Shown: positions 29,812 through 38,802, numbered from the stretch's first letter. The stretch: 64,000 nucleotides of DNA from Photobacterium piscicola (GCF_900166965.1 NZ_FUZI01000002.1:248001-312000), one strand, 5' to 3'. A program made the numbers and translations. Notes: a model not told the origin generated them from the letters alone.

Positions 29812-30786
29812 ATGTCATTCTTTTCACAGTTTACTTCACCGAAAAAACTGCGTGATCGTGGCATCATGGGGATGAACAAACGTAACCATAGCTATATCGG
29901 TCGTTATAACGATCGTAGCCGTTTTCCCCTTGTGGATGACAAGCTAAAAACCAAGTTCATTGCCCAACAAGCGGGAGCTACGGTTCCTGATTTGATTGGT
30001 GTTATTGATAGCCAAGCAACCGTGAAGCATATTCATCAGATGGTTAAAGACTGGCCTGGGTTTGTAATCAAACCCGCTCAAGGCTCTGGCGGTAAAGGTA
30101 TTCTGGTGATTGTGAAGCACAAAGATGGCGTTTATGTAAAACCATCCGGTGCCGAAATCAATCAACAAGATGTTGAACGCCACATTACCAATACCCTTGC
30201 TGGATTATTCTCGCTCGGGGGCAAAAATGATGTTGCGATGGTCGAAAACCTGATTCAATTTGATAATGTGTTTGATGGTTTTAGCTATGAAGGTGTACCT
30301 GATGTACGCGTAATCGTATTTAAAGGCTACCCAGTGATGGCAATGATGCGTTGTTCAACAGCAGCATCTGATGGCAAAGCTAACCTTCACCAAGGTGCTG
30401 TTGGAGTGGGAATTGATATTGCCTCAGGCAAAGCGATTCGAGCAGTCCAGTTTAACTTACCCGTTGAACGTCATCCCGACACTGAACGCTTATTAAGTGA
30501 GCTTAAAGTACCTGAGTGGAACAAGCTATTGGTACTTGCAGCCAGTGCGTGGGAAATGACCGGTTTAGGCTACATTGGTACCGATATGGTATTAGATAAA
30601 GACAAAGGTCCGATGGTACTAGAGCTAAATGCTCGCCCTGGCCTCGCTATTCAAATTGCGAATGGTACGGGTTTATTACCACGTCTGCGTCATATTGAAG
30701 CTATGGGAGTCACGGCACACACACCAACGCCGGAAGAACGCGTGGCTTACTGTGCACATCAGTTTGGTGCTAAACCTGATTTCTAA
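29812..30786 (+). CDS. alpha-L-glutamate ligase-like ATP-grasp protein
   Basis: 324 residues, ATP-grasp fold of the RimK-like group. The nucleotide-binding KPAQGSGGKG lies at 87-96 and the C-terminal metal-binding block is MVLELNARPGLAIQ. Cytoplasmic. Members of this fold add amino acids, often glutamate, to a carboxylate with ATP. The retropepsin-like protease encoded two genes upstream might remove or trim such a modification, by analogy with RimK/RimB. The substrate is unknown. ATG at 29812, 3 bases after the membrane gene. Confidence 0.82.
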   Translation: MSFFSQFTSPKKLRDRGIMGMNKRNHSYIGRYNDRSRFPLVDDKLKTKFIAQQAGATVPDLIGVIDSQATVKHIHQMVKDWPGFVIKPAQGSGGKGILVIVKHKDGVYVKPSGAEINQQDVERHITNTLAGLFSLGGKNDVAMVENLIQFDNVFDGFSYEGVPDVRVIVFKGYPVMAMMRCSTAASDGKANLHQGAVGVGIDIASGKAIRAVQFNLPVERHPDTERLLSELKVPEWNKLLVLAASAWEMTGLGYIGTDMVLDKDKGPMVLELNARPGLAIQIANGTGLLPRLRHIEAMGVTAHTPTPEERVAYCAHQFGAKPDF

Positions 30787-30812
30787 ACAAGTATCAATGC
30801 GATAATATTATT

Positions 30813-30837
30813 AGCCCTGACATGTTCAGGGCTTTTT
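30813..30837 (+). terminator. terminator of the ligase cassette
   Basis: AGCCCTGA and TCAGGGCT around CATGT, followed by TTTTT, 26 bases past the ligase stop. Confidence 0.85.
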
Positions 30838-30921
30838 ATTGCCTAAAATAAATCATTAAAGTTATTGTTTTTTATGTCGATAACCTTAATACCTTATTTA
30901 ACATGGCTTGTTATTAATTAC

Positions 30922-31431
30922 ATGCAAACTCAATCACTTGATAATGTACAGCTTATTAATGAAATTCAACTCGGCACAAACCTTAACCATGCGGTTGAAG
31001 GTGGGCGTCGCGCTGATTTTGCGTTAATGTTAGCGTTATTATCTTCTGATCTGCATGAGAACATTCCTGTTGATACTACCCCCATCGAAATACAATCATC
31101 ACAGCAACTGCGGGCTTATTTTGAAATTCCAGCATCACAGCCTCTCACAGCGACAGCAGCTTGCTATCAGCGCGCAGCTGAACAAGCACACGCTTTTCAT
31201 CAAGCAAGTTTAACCAGCACCCGTTTACTCGCACAGTTACAGCCAACAGCTCTGTCCTACCCGCCACAACAAACAAAAGGTTTACCGGAAGATTTGTTTC
31301 ATAACTTATCGACTCACGAACGTCGTAAGCTGCCACCAATTGAACCAAAACCACTGCAAGCAACACCGCAAGATCTGTATTTAGCATTGATCAAATCTAA
31401 ACGTATGAGTGAAATAAGCTGGGCTGCTTAA
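30922..31431 (+). CDS. unrecognised soluble protein
   Basis: 169 residues from the ATG at 30922; an in-frame ATG at 30874 would add a hydrophobic stretch that may be non-coding. Neither has a good ribosome site. The protein is soluble and begins with a distinctive block, NEIQLGTNLNHAVEGGRRAD, then a helical region rich in Ala and Gln, and a C-terminal part with proline-rich linkers and LSTHERRKLPPIEPKP. I do not recognise a named family. Clear codon structure and clean boundaries (terminator upstream, promoter-like AT region downstream) support a real gene. Confidence 0.6.
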   Translation: MQTQSLDNVQLINEIQLGTNLNHAVEGGRRADFALMLALLSSDLHENIPVDTTPIEIQSSQQLRAYFEIPASQPLTATAACYQRAAEQAHAFHQASLTSTRLLAQLQPTALSYPPQQTKGLPEDLFHNLSTHERRKLPPIEPKPLQATPQDLYLALIKSKRMSEISWAA

Positions 31432-31653
31432 GCTAATATTTGCAGTTAGTCAAAGATAAAATATGCCATTTATGATGCAAAAATAATAACCATATTTGAT
31501 CGTGATATTGCTCATAATTTCTTCTTTATTATTATTAGTTTGCGAGCTTATTGACTAGTATTGATGATAGTAATGGCCTTAGATATAACTGCTATAATAT
31601 TAATACCAATAAGGCTTTAAATAAGACGATTTAAACATTAAGGCTAGGAATAT

Positions 31654-32343
31654 ATGCATATCGGACAATCAGTCGCTATCATCACCGATGCTGGTAATCC
31701 TATTGGTAAAGCGGTGGCACTTCATTTCGCATCATTAGGGGCAACCTTGGCACTGGTCGATAATAACGAAATTGAACTAAAAAAAACCTTACAATCTTGT
31801 CAAAAAATCAGTGAGTCATCCGCAGCTTTTTACATAAAATACTATGATGAACCCAGCATTAGCACCCTCTTTCAGCAGGTCAGGGAGCGATTTGGAGCGA
31901 TTAATATTTTATTAAATACTTGGACAGGTGCAGAAATACCGCATTTATTATCACCGACCTCTATTAGTGATTTTAATAACACCATGCAAAAAAGCGCCGC
32001 CAGTTTTTTTATATTTGGTAAAATAGCCGCCGAATTTATGCAACACCAACCCCATCAAAGTGTAATTGTGAATCTTGCATTGAGCCATGAAAATCATCAG
32101 CCTCATACACCAACAACCAGTAAAACTGTAGTGAGTGGATTAACTCAAAATTGGGCCAATGAACTGGCAGATTTTAATATTCGCGTTGGTGGAATTGTGC
32201 CGATTAACCTACAAGATAAACCCAATGAACAACAGGGTATTGTCAATGTTCCGATGCAAGACGAAATTGCACGTAATGTTGAATACATTGTGCGTAATGA
32301 TTCGTTTAGTGGGCGAATGATAGAATCAGAAATGGGCGTCTAA
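31654..32343 (+). CDS. degenerate short-chain dehydrogenase/reductase homologue
   Basis: 229 residues with the overall layout of a classical SDR: a Rossmann N-terminus, a central LLNTWTG in place of NNAG, and SKTVVSGLTQNWANEL where the active-site helix lies. Key residues are altered. The cofactor motif TGxxxGIG reads TDAGNPIG (11-18) and the catalytic Tyr of YxxxK is Pro153, with Lys157 kept. It is therefore probably not an active dehydrogenase, but may bind a nucleotide or serve as a regulator. The frame is intact. The ATG at 31654 has AGG about 10 bases upstream. Stands alone. Confidence 0.7.
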   Translation: MHIGQSVAIITDAGNPIGKAVALHFASLGATLALVDNNEIELKKTLQSCQKISESSAAFYIKYYDEPSISTLFQQVRERFGAINILLNTWTGAEIPHLLSPTSISDFNNTMQKSAASFFIFGKIAAEFMQHQPHQSVIVNLALSHENHQPHTPTTSKTVVSGLTQNWANELADFNIRVGGIVPINLQDKPNEQQGIVNVPMQDEIARNVEYIVRNDSFSGRMIESEMGV

Positions 32344-32372
32344 ACAGAATAAAATAATCATCTAATCAAGCT

Positions 32373-32400
32373 GGCTGAGTATGAATACTTGGCCTTTTTT
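32373..32400 (+). terminator. terminator of the SDR-like gene
   Basis: GGCTGAGTA pairs, with two wobble pairs, with TACTTGGCC around TGAA, and six T follow. Confidence 0.65.
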
Positions 32401-32406
32401 ATGTTT

Positions 32407-32484
32407 AGAGGTTGCGAGGTTGCGAGGTTGCGAGGTTGCGAGGTTGCGAGGTTGCGAGGTTGCGAGGTTGCGAGGTTGCGAGGT
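32407..32484. repeat. 8-bp tandem repeat, nine copies
   Basis: Nine perfect copies of TTGCGAGG (32412-32483) plus a partial copy at the left. It lies between the terminators of two convergent genes (SDR-like and adhE) and in no reading frame. Confidence 0.95.
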
Positions 32485-32527
32485 GAATTTTAAGCACTTA
32501 TCAATGATGATGTAAATCCCCCAAAAC

Positions 32528-32560
32528 AAAAAGCCCGTCTATTGCTAGACGGGCTTTTTT
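32528..32560 (-). terminator. terminator of adhE
   Basis: AAAAAGCCCGTCT and AGACGGGCTTTTT form a 13-bp stem with a 6-base loop, 22 bases past the adhE stop. Confidence 0.9.
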
Positions 32561-32581
32561 ATATTTTAGTCAGTAAAGATA

Positions 32582-35260
32582 TTAAGCTTTTGCTTTTTTA
32601 CCTTTTGCAGCAACTTGTGCTGGCTCTGATTTTTTAGCTACTGCTGTATCTTCAAACGTTTCACCGTCAGCGTATACTTTACCGTAGTAAGAAGCGATTA
32701 ATACTTCTTTAAGCTCTTTAATCAATGGGTAACGTGGGTTAGCACCTGTACATTGGTCATCGAACGCATCTTCAGCAATTGCATCAACTTTAGCCATAAA
32801 CGCAGCTTCATCAACACCAGCAGCTTGAATTGACAATGGAATATCCAATGCAAGTTTAAGCTCTTCTAACCAACCAAGTAACGCATTAACTTTCGTTTCA
32901 GTATTACCTTCACGGAAGCCTAAATGCTCTGCAACTTCAGCATAACGAGCACGTGCTTTAGGACGGTCGTACTGAGAGAACGCAGCTTGTTTAGTTGGGT
33001 TGTTAGTCGCATTAAAACGAACAGTATTCGAGATTAATAGCGCATTCGCAAGACCGTGTGGAATATGGAATTCAGCACCTAATTTATGTGCCATTGAGTG
33101 ACACACACCTAGGAAAGACTGCGCAAAAGCCATACCAGCGATTGTTGCTGCATTGTGAACTTTCTCACGTGCAACTGGATCTTTCTTACCGTTAACGTAA
33201 GAACTTGGTAAGTACTCTTTAAGCATCTTAAGAGCTTGAAGAGCGTGACCATCTGAGTATTCGTTAGCAAGAACAGAAACGTAAGCTTCTAATGCGTGCG
33301 TTACTGCATCATAACCACCGAATGCACATAAAGACTTAGGCATATCCATTACAAGGTTAGCATCAACAACTGCCATGTTTGGCGTTAGTTCGTAATCTGC
33401 TAATGGGTATTTTTGACCCGTCTTTTCATCAGTTACAACAGCAAATGGTGTAACTTCAGAACCAGTACCAGAAGTCGTTGTGATACATACTAATTCAGCT
33501 TTTTGACCCATCTTAGGGAACTTGTAAATACGTTTACGGATATCCATAAAGCGCATTGATAGGTCTTCGAAATCAGTTTCTGGATGCTCGTACATTACCC
33601 ACATGATTTTCGCAGCATCCATCGGTGAACCACCACCAACAGCTAAGATAACATCAGGTTGGTAACTTGCACATGCTTCAGCACCAGCTTTAACTACTGC
33701 TAATGTTGGATCTGCTTCTACTTCATGGAATACTTCAACTTCCATGCCTTTCTCTTTCAAGATTGAACGTAGGTCATCGATGTAACCGTTGTTGAATAAG
33801 AAACGGTCAGTTACGATTAGTGCACGTTTTTTACCTTCAAGATCAGTCATTGCGATTGGTAAACAGCCGCGACGGAAGTAGATAGATTTTGGTAGTTTAT
33901 GCCACAACATATTTTCTGCTCGCTTAGCTACAATTTTCTTGTTGATAAGGTGCTTAGGACCTACGTTCTCAGAGATAGCATTACCACCCCAAGAACCACA
34001 ACCTAACGTTAGTGAAGGTGCTAATTCAAAGTTGTAAAGGTCACCGATACCACCTTGAGATGCAGGTGTATTCACAAGAATACGAGCAGTTTTCATTTTG
34101 TCGCCGAAGTACGCAATGCGATCTTCGTTATTATCTTGGTCTGTGTAAAGTACTGACGTATGACCAACACCACCTATGTCTAATACGATACCTGCTTGAC
34201 GCACAGCATCTTCAAAGTCTTTCGCTTTAAATAGACCTAGTGTTGGAGATAGTTTTTCATGCGCAAATTCATCATCCCATGAAGCTTCTAGGCCTTCACC
34301 GATAAGAATTTTAGTTGACACTGGTACTTTAACATTTGCTAGCTCAGCAATTTTGTACGCTGGTTGGCCAACGATATTAGCGTTAAGTGCGCCATTGATA
34401 AGCAGTACTTTACGTACTTTATCTGCGTCTTCTTTACTTAGAACAGCTGCGCCGTATTCAGCGAAACGAGCTTTAACTTCCTCGTAAATAGACTCAACAA
34501 CGATTGCAGCTTGCTCAGAAGCACAGATAACACCATTGTCGAATGTTTTAGACATTAGGATTGAAGAAACAGCACGTTTAATATCAGCAGTTTCATCAAT
34601 AACAACTGGCGTATTACCAGCACCGACACCGATTGCAGGTTTACCTGAAGAGTAAGCTGCTTTAACCATGCCTGGACCACCAGTAGCAAGGATCATGTTA
34701 ACATTATCATGCTTCATTAGTGCATTTGATAATTCAACAGAAGGTTGGTCAATCCAACCAATGATATCTTTTGGTGCGCCCGCTTTAATTGCTGCATCTA
34801 ATACAACTTTCGCTGCGTAGTTAGTTGCATTTTTAGCGCGTGGGTGTGGTGAGAAAATACAACCGTTACGTGTTTTAAGACAGATTAGCGATTTAAAGAT
34901 TGCTGTTGAAGTAGGGTTTGTCGTTGGAACGATTGCACAAACAATACCTACAGGTTCTGCGATAGTGATCGTGCCGCCTTCATCGTTACGATCGATAACG
35001 CCACACGTCAATTCATCTTTGTATTTATTGTAAATGAACTCAGAAGCAAAATGGTTTTTAATAACCTTGTCTTCCATGATACCCATGCCAGACTCTTCTG
35101 CAGCCATTTTTGCAAGCTCGATACGAGCAGTTGAAGCAGCTAGAGACGCAGCACGAAAGATTGTATCAACTTGTTCTTGTGAAAAGCTTGCAAATTCTTT
35201 TTGAGCCGCTTTAACACGTGCTACTAAAGCATCAAGTTCAGCTAAATTAGTTACAGGCAT
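32582..35260 (-). CDS. adhE: bifunctional acetaldehyde-CoA/alcohol dehydrogenase AdhE
   Basis: 892 residues (E. coli 891). The N-terminal half is a CoA-acylating aldehyde dehydrogenase with the catalytic Cys in NGVICASEQ near residue 246. The C-terminal half is an iron-dependent alcohol dehydrogenase with GGGSPMDAAK and the metal-binding His-rich helix SFLGVCHSMAHKLGAEFHIPHG. It reduces acetyl-CoA to ethanol in fermentation and forms long filaments (spirosomes). The ATG at 35260 has GGAGA at good spacing; the longer frame to 35305 was rejected. The C-terminal tail is Lys/Ala-rich. Upstream CRP- and FNR-like sites suggest redox and carbon control. Confidence 0.97.
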   Translation of the reverse strand: MPVTNLAELDALVARVKAAQKEFASFSQEQVDTIFRAASLAASTARIELAKMAAEESGMGIMEDKVIKNHFASEFIYNKYKDELTCGVIDRNDEGGTITIAEPVGIVCAIVPTTNPTSTAIFKSLICLKTRNGCIFSPHPRAKNATNYAAKVVLDAAIKAGAPKDIIGWIDQPSVELSNALMKHDNVNMILATGGPGMVKAAYSSGKPAIGVGAGNTPVVIDETADIKRAVSSILMSKTFDNGVICASEQAAIVVESIYEEVKARFAEYGAAVLSKEDADKVRKVLLINGALNANIVGQPAYKIAELANVKVPVSTKILIGEGLEASWDDEFAHEKLSPTLGLFKAKDFEDAVRQAGIVLDIGGVGHTSVLYTDQDNNEDRIAYFGDKMKTARILVNTPASQGGIGDLYNFELAPSLTLGCGSWGGNAISENVGPKHLINKKIVAKRAENMLWHKLPKSIYFRRGCLPIAMTDLEGKKRALIVTDRFLFNNGYIDDLRSILKEKGMEVEVFHEVEADPTLAVVKAGAEACASYQPDVILAVGGGSPMDAAKIMWVMYEHPETDFEDLSMRFMDIRKRIYKFPKMGQKAELVCITTTSGTGSEVTPFAVVTDEKTGQKYPLADYELTPNMAVVDANLVMDMPKSLCAFGGYDAVTHALEAYVSVLANEYSDGHALQALKMLKEYLPSSYVNGKKDPVAREKVHNAATIAGMAFAQSFLGVCHSMAHKLGAEFHIPHGLANALLISNTVRFNATNNPTKQAAFSQYDRPKARARYAEVAEHLGFREGNTETKVNALLGWLEELKLALDIPLSIQAAGVDEAAFMAKVDAIAEDAFDDQCTGANPRYPLIKELKEVLIASYYGKVYADGETFEDTAVAKKSEPAQVAAKGKKAKA

Positions 35261-35429
35261 ATTCTTTCTCCAAAAATAAAAACTATAAAATTCATTAAAA
35301 ATCATTTAGTAAGAATATGCTGAAATCTTTTTACATAAGAGCGTTAAAATTCATTAACACTTTCAACAATACACATACTTAGTAAATTGCTTTCAAAACT
35401 GATTATAATTTTTCACACTGTAAAAGAAA

Positions 35430-35443
35430 TTGATTTAGATCAC
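35430..35443. promoter_or_regulatory. FNR-type box before adhE
   Basis: TTGAT-TTAG-ATCAC matches the FNR consensus at nine of ten positions, about 170 bases before the adhE start. Confidence 0.45.
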
Positions 35444-35623
35444 CACACCATCAAAATGGTGAAATAATCATTAAAACATGAAATATAGTGTTTTTATCAT
35501 GCTTTTACATGCAATTTCATGAGCCTAACGGTTGATTTAACTAATATCTATCAAAACCATTTATTTCACAAGACGAAATATTACGTAATAAAAATACATT
35601 TACTAGCCCCTATCACGTCCAAA

Positions 35624-35639
35624 TGTGACAGAAATCACG
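35624..35639. promoter_or_regulatory. CRP-type site between adhE and the MarC gene
   Basis: TGTGA-CAGAAA-TCACG matches the CRP consensus TGTGAnnnnnnTCACA at nine of ten positions. It lies about 364 bases before adhE and 357 before the MarC gene, so the target is open. Confidence 0.5.
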
Positions 35640-35995
35640 ATTTATTACGTTAACTGCTCAATATTTGTTGCATATAATCCTGCTGAATAATTGATTCACT
35701 AAGCCTAATATACAAAATCACACTTTACATAATTTATCTGACATAAAATTATCCACGTCTGAAGTCGCATTAATTGGCTTTTATCGGTAGATGAAATAGT
35801 TCGCTTAGATTAAAATATGGCCGCAATGGTATTTTTCAACCATACATCCTTATAGAACACGGGCAGAGATAATGGTTATAAAGATCACATAATTTAGCTA
35901 TCGTTTGATCTTTATTACCAATATGACAATAAAAACACATATTGTTTTTATTATTCTCGCCACAATAAATGAAGGTAATTTAATAGGTAATAACT

Positions 35996-36634
35996 ATGCA
36001 GGCTTTTGATATAGCAATATTTTTACACTTTTTCGTTGGGCTTATTGCCACTGTCAACCCTGTAGGTATCATGCCTGTTTTTGTGTCACTTACTGGAGCA
36101 ATGAGCCCAGAAGAGCGAAATAAAACCGCATTAACAACCAATGTTGCAGTTGTTATTATTTTAGTTGTCGCATTAATAGCTGGGCAACATTTACTGGATC
36201 TATTCAGTATTTCTATTGAGTCATTTCGTGTTGCAGGCGGTTTACTGCTACTCAGCATCGCATTTTCAATGATGAGCGGTAAAATCGGCGAAGTTAAACA
36301 GAACAAAGAAGAGAAATCAGAGTCCATCAGCCGGGAACAAGTGGGAGTCGTTCCGTTAGCGATGCCATTAATGGCCGGACCGGGTGCTATTAGCTCAACC
36401 ATCGTATACGGCGCTCGCTACCCAGGCTTGACATCTACCGTGGGCATTGCAATCACGATTGCCATCTTTGCATTTTGTTGTTGGTTATTATTCCGCTCAG
36501 CCCCTTATATTGTGCGTTTTTTAGGTCAAACAGGCATTAACGTTATTACACGTATTATGGGTTTGATTCTAGCGGCTCTGGGTATTGAGTTTATAATCAA
36601 TGGACTACGTGTGATGTTGCCAGGATTAAGCTAA
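35996..36634 (+). CDS. MarC family membrane protein, YchE-like
   Basis: 212 residues, six membrane helices, with the family stretch LIATVNPVGIMPVF near the N-terminus and VVPLAMPLMAGPGAIS before helix 4. The MarC family is annotated as putative neutral amino-acid transporters or as of unknown function. Its place divergent from adhE is the same as E. coli ychE, which supports the YchE assignment. The ATG at 35996 has AGG about 11 bases upstream. A terminator follows 20 bases after the stop. Confidence 0.85.
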   Translation: MQAFDIAIFLHFFVGLIATVNPVGIMPVFVSLTGAMSPEERNKTALTTNVAVVIILVVALIAGQHLLDLFSISIESFRVAGGLLLLSIAFSMMSGKIGEVKQNKEEKSESISREQVGVVPLAMPLMAGPGAISSTIVYGARYPGLTSTVGIAITIAIFAFCCWLLFRSAPYIVRFLGQTGINVITRIMGLILAALGIEFIINGLRVMLPGLS

Positions 36635-36653
36635 CTATTACTATCAACGATCT

Positions 36654-36687
36654 AAGCCTCAGCCTATTCATTCGCTGGGGCTTTTTT
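36654..36687 (+). terminator. terminator of the MarC-family gene
   Basis: AAGCCTCAGC pairs with GCTGGGGCTT over a 10-base loop, and six T follow. Confidence 0.8.
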
Positions 36688-36816
36688 ACCTCTGATAAAT
36701 ACTTAAGTCACTGCTGGGTTTTGATATACTAGATACTATTCAAGCCAATTAATAACACACCATAAACATTAAAATATTACGTTGGCGTCTTATCTGTTAA
36801 TAAATACAATTAAATT

Positions 36817-37641
36817 ATGACAAAACTAACACTCACTCCAAGACAGCGTCTCTATCAAATTATTTTCGGCACTTCTACCCGCTTAGGTCAATGGTTTGAT
36901 ATTGCTTTAATTATTGCCATTGTAAGTTCTGAAATAATTTTAATTATCTCATCAGTTGCAAGCATTGAATCGCAGTACTCCCATTTATTGGTTATTGCTG
37001 AATGGTCATTTACGATTCTATTCACTATTGAATACATTTTGCGCTTATATTGCTCTCCGCGTCCCCTTGCTTATATGCGTAGCTTCTATGGTGTGATTGA
37101 CTTAATGGCGATTTTACCCGCTTATATTGCCTTTTTAATTCCAGGGTCGAACTACTTACTCATCATTCGCCTTATTCGTGTGTTACGTATTTTTCGCGTT
37201 CTCAAACTGGCAAGGTTTCTTCGTGATTCCAATATATTATTACGTTCACTTCGTCACGCTCAGCGTAAAATATTTGTCTTTTTTAGCTCAGTTTTAATTC
37301 TGGTAACAGTGTTTGGCTCGTTAATGTTCATTATTGAAGGTCCTGAAAATGGCTTTACCAGTATTCCCAAAAGTATTTATTGGGCAATTGTCACAATCAC
37401 TACGGTTGGTTATGGCGATATTGTGCCGCATACCGTCATGGGTAAGGCATTAGCGTCATTAACCATGTTGTTGGGTTACTCCATTCTTGCGGTGCCTACG
37501 GGTATTATTACTGCAGAATTAAATCAAGAGATGAAGACCCATCGTGACCTTATTCGTTGCCCTAATTGTGCGACAAGTGGTCATGAAATGGAGGCTGAAT
37601 ATTGTAATAAATGTGGTACGAAATTACCTGAAACATTATAA
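36817..37641 (+). CDS. Kv-like voltage-gated potassium channel with zinc ribbon
   Basis: 274 residues. A six-helix voltage-gated ion channel: S1 about 25-46, S2 57-77, S3 92-109, Arg-rich S4 117-135 (IRLIRVLRIFRVLK), S5 152-173, selectivity filter TTVGYGD at 195-201, and S6 to about 233. A short cytoplasmic tail ends in a zinc-ribbon pattern, Cys248, Cys251, Cys263 and Cys266. The filter predicts potassium selectivity; the tail may set assembly or metal/redox sensing, which is inference. The ATG at 36817 has no strong ribosome site. Single gene. Confidence 0.85.
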   Translation: MTKLTLTPRQRLYQIIFGTSTRLGQWFDIALIIAIVSSEIILIISSVASIESQYSHLLVIAEWSFTILFTIEYILRLYCSPRPLAYMRSFYGVIDLMAILPAYIAFLIPGSNYLLIIRLIRVLRIFRVLKLARFLRDSNILLRSLRHAQRKIFVFFSSVLILVTVFGSLMFIIEGPENGFTSIPKSIYWAIVTITTVGYGDIVPHTVMGKALASLTMLLGYSILAVPTGIITAELNQEMKTHRDLIRCPNCATSGHEMEAEYCNKCGTKLPETL

Positions 37642-37650
37642 CGCCAATAA

Positions 37651-37682
37651 AAAGCCCGTACTAACACTGAGTACGGGCTGTT
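37651..37682. terminator. bidirectional terminator, channel gene / glpQ
   Basis: AGCCCGTACT and AGTACGGGCT form a 10-bp stem with a 7-base loop between the two convergent genes, with an A run on the left. Confidence 0.8.
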
Positions 37683-37719
37683 TACCATCAAAAATGATGT
37701 TTAAGTCATCGTGTGTAAA

Positions 37720-38802
37720 TTAATGCTGTTGAGTGTGCTGTTGTAAGAAGTTAACCGCTTTATCTGGAAAATCAGTAAAAACACCATCAACCCCCGCTTG
37801 ATTATAAAACACCTCTAACATGCCATCGTAATCTTTAACATAGGCTGGAATACGATCTTTATCCGCTCTAAAAGTATAAGGATGCACAACCATACCGTTC
37901 GCATGGGCATTTTTCACCATATCGGTGAGTTCAATGTGACCTAAAGTTGAACTGTCTTTTACTATCATCGGTTTCCACGGGCCAATACCATCAGCATATT
38001 GAGACAAGACTTTCATACCATTTGGCTCAAACATCCAATCATAACTATAAGGATGTGCTTTACCTGCTTTGTCATACTCCATGGTCTCATTCCAATCTGT
38101 TTCCGCCATCAACTGTACTAAATTCAAATCCATGCCCATGGCTGGCATTAATTGATCATTAATACGTTTAAGCTCATTGAAATCAAACGTTTGTAAATAA
38201 ACATTACTGTTTTTATCAATATAACCATATTGCTTTAGTACTGTTAATACCGCTTTACTGATGTCTTTGCCTTCATGGCGATGAAACCATGGCGCTTTAA
38301 TTTCTGGATACAAGCCAATGTCATAACCCAAGGTTTTATTTAACCCCTGAATCATTTCAATTTCTTCTTGGAACGTTGGAACGGTAAAATGAGACTTCCA
38401 AATAGGGAACCGTTCAGAGAAACCTTGTACTTGCTTACCTTCCTTAATATCAAAGCCTTCTGTCACACTTAACTGTTTAATCTCTGCCAAGGTAAAATCA
38501 ATCGCATAAAAACGACCATCTTTACGGGCTCGATTGGGAAAAACAGCAGCAACATTGGTCACCCGATCCAGATAATGGTCATGTAACACCACCAACTTAT
38601 CATCTTTCGTCATTACCACATCTTGTTCGATATAATCTGGCTTCATCGCATAAGCAAGTGCCTTTGCTGGTAAGGTATGTTCAGGTAAATAACCTGATGC
38701 ACCACGGTGGGCAATAACGACTTTATCAGTATTAGGTTGAGCAATAACATGCGTGGACAATACAGCGCAGCCAATCATTGTTGCTAGAATCATTTTTTTC
38801 AT
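37720..38802 (-). CDS. glpQ: glycerophosphodiester phosphodiesterase GlpQ
   Basis: 360 residues with a signal peptide (about 1-21, cleaved near VIA-Q), so periplasmic like E. coli GlpQ. Hydrolyses glycerophosphodiesters to glycerol-3-phosphate and an alcohol. The GDPD-fold signatures are IAHRGASGYLPEHT with catalytic His, DYIEQDVVMTKD and LVVLHDHYLDR with the second His. The ATG at 38802 (MKKM...) follows AGGA at 7 bases; the frame upstream to 38862 lacks a signal sequence at its start and was rejected. Single gene without glpT beside it. Confidence 0.93.
   Translation of the reverse strand: MKKMILATMIGCAVLSTHVIAQPNTDKVVIAHRGASGYLPEHTLPAKALAYAMKPDYIEQDVVMTKDDKLVVLHDHYLDRVTNVAAVFPNRARKDGRFYAIDFTLAEIKQLSVTEGFDIKEGKQVQGFSERFPIWKSHFTVPTFQEEIEMIQGLNKTLGYDIGLYPEIKAPWFHRHEGKDISKAVLTVLKQYGYIDKNSNVYLQTFDFNELKRINDQLMPAMGMDLNLVQLMAETDWNETMEYDKAGKAHPYSYDWMFEPNGMKVLSQYADGIGPWKPMIVKDSSTLGHIELTDMVKNAHANGMVVHPYTFRADKDRIPAYVKDYDGMLEVFYNQAGVDGVFTDFPDKAVNFLQQHTQQH

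Larger units (their letters stand above)
35261..35995. other. divergent intergenic, adhE / MarC-family gene
   Basis: 735 AT-rich bases without a gene. It carries an FNR-like site at 35430-35443 and a CRP-like site at 35624-35639. A long regulatory region before adhE is also found in E. coli, where the neighbour is the MarC-family gene ychE. Confidence 0.55.

Noticed and set aside
35980-36402. 140-codon frame antisense to the MarC-family gene
   Set aside because: It is the complement of a membrane protein gene, with Ser/Thr/Ile-rich shadow composition and no ribosome site.
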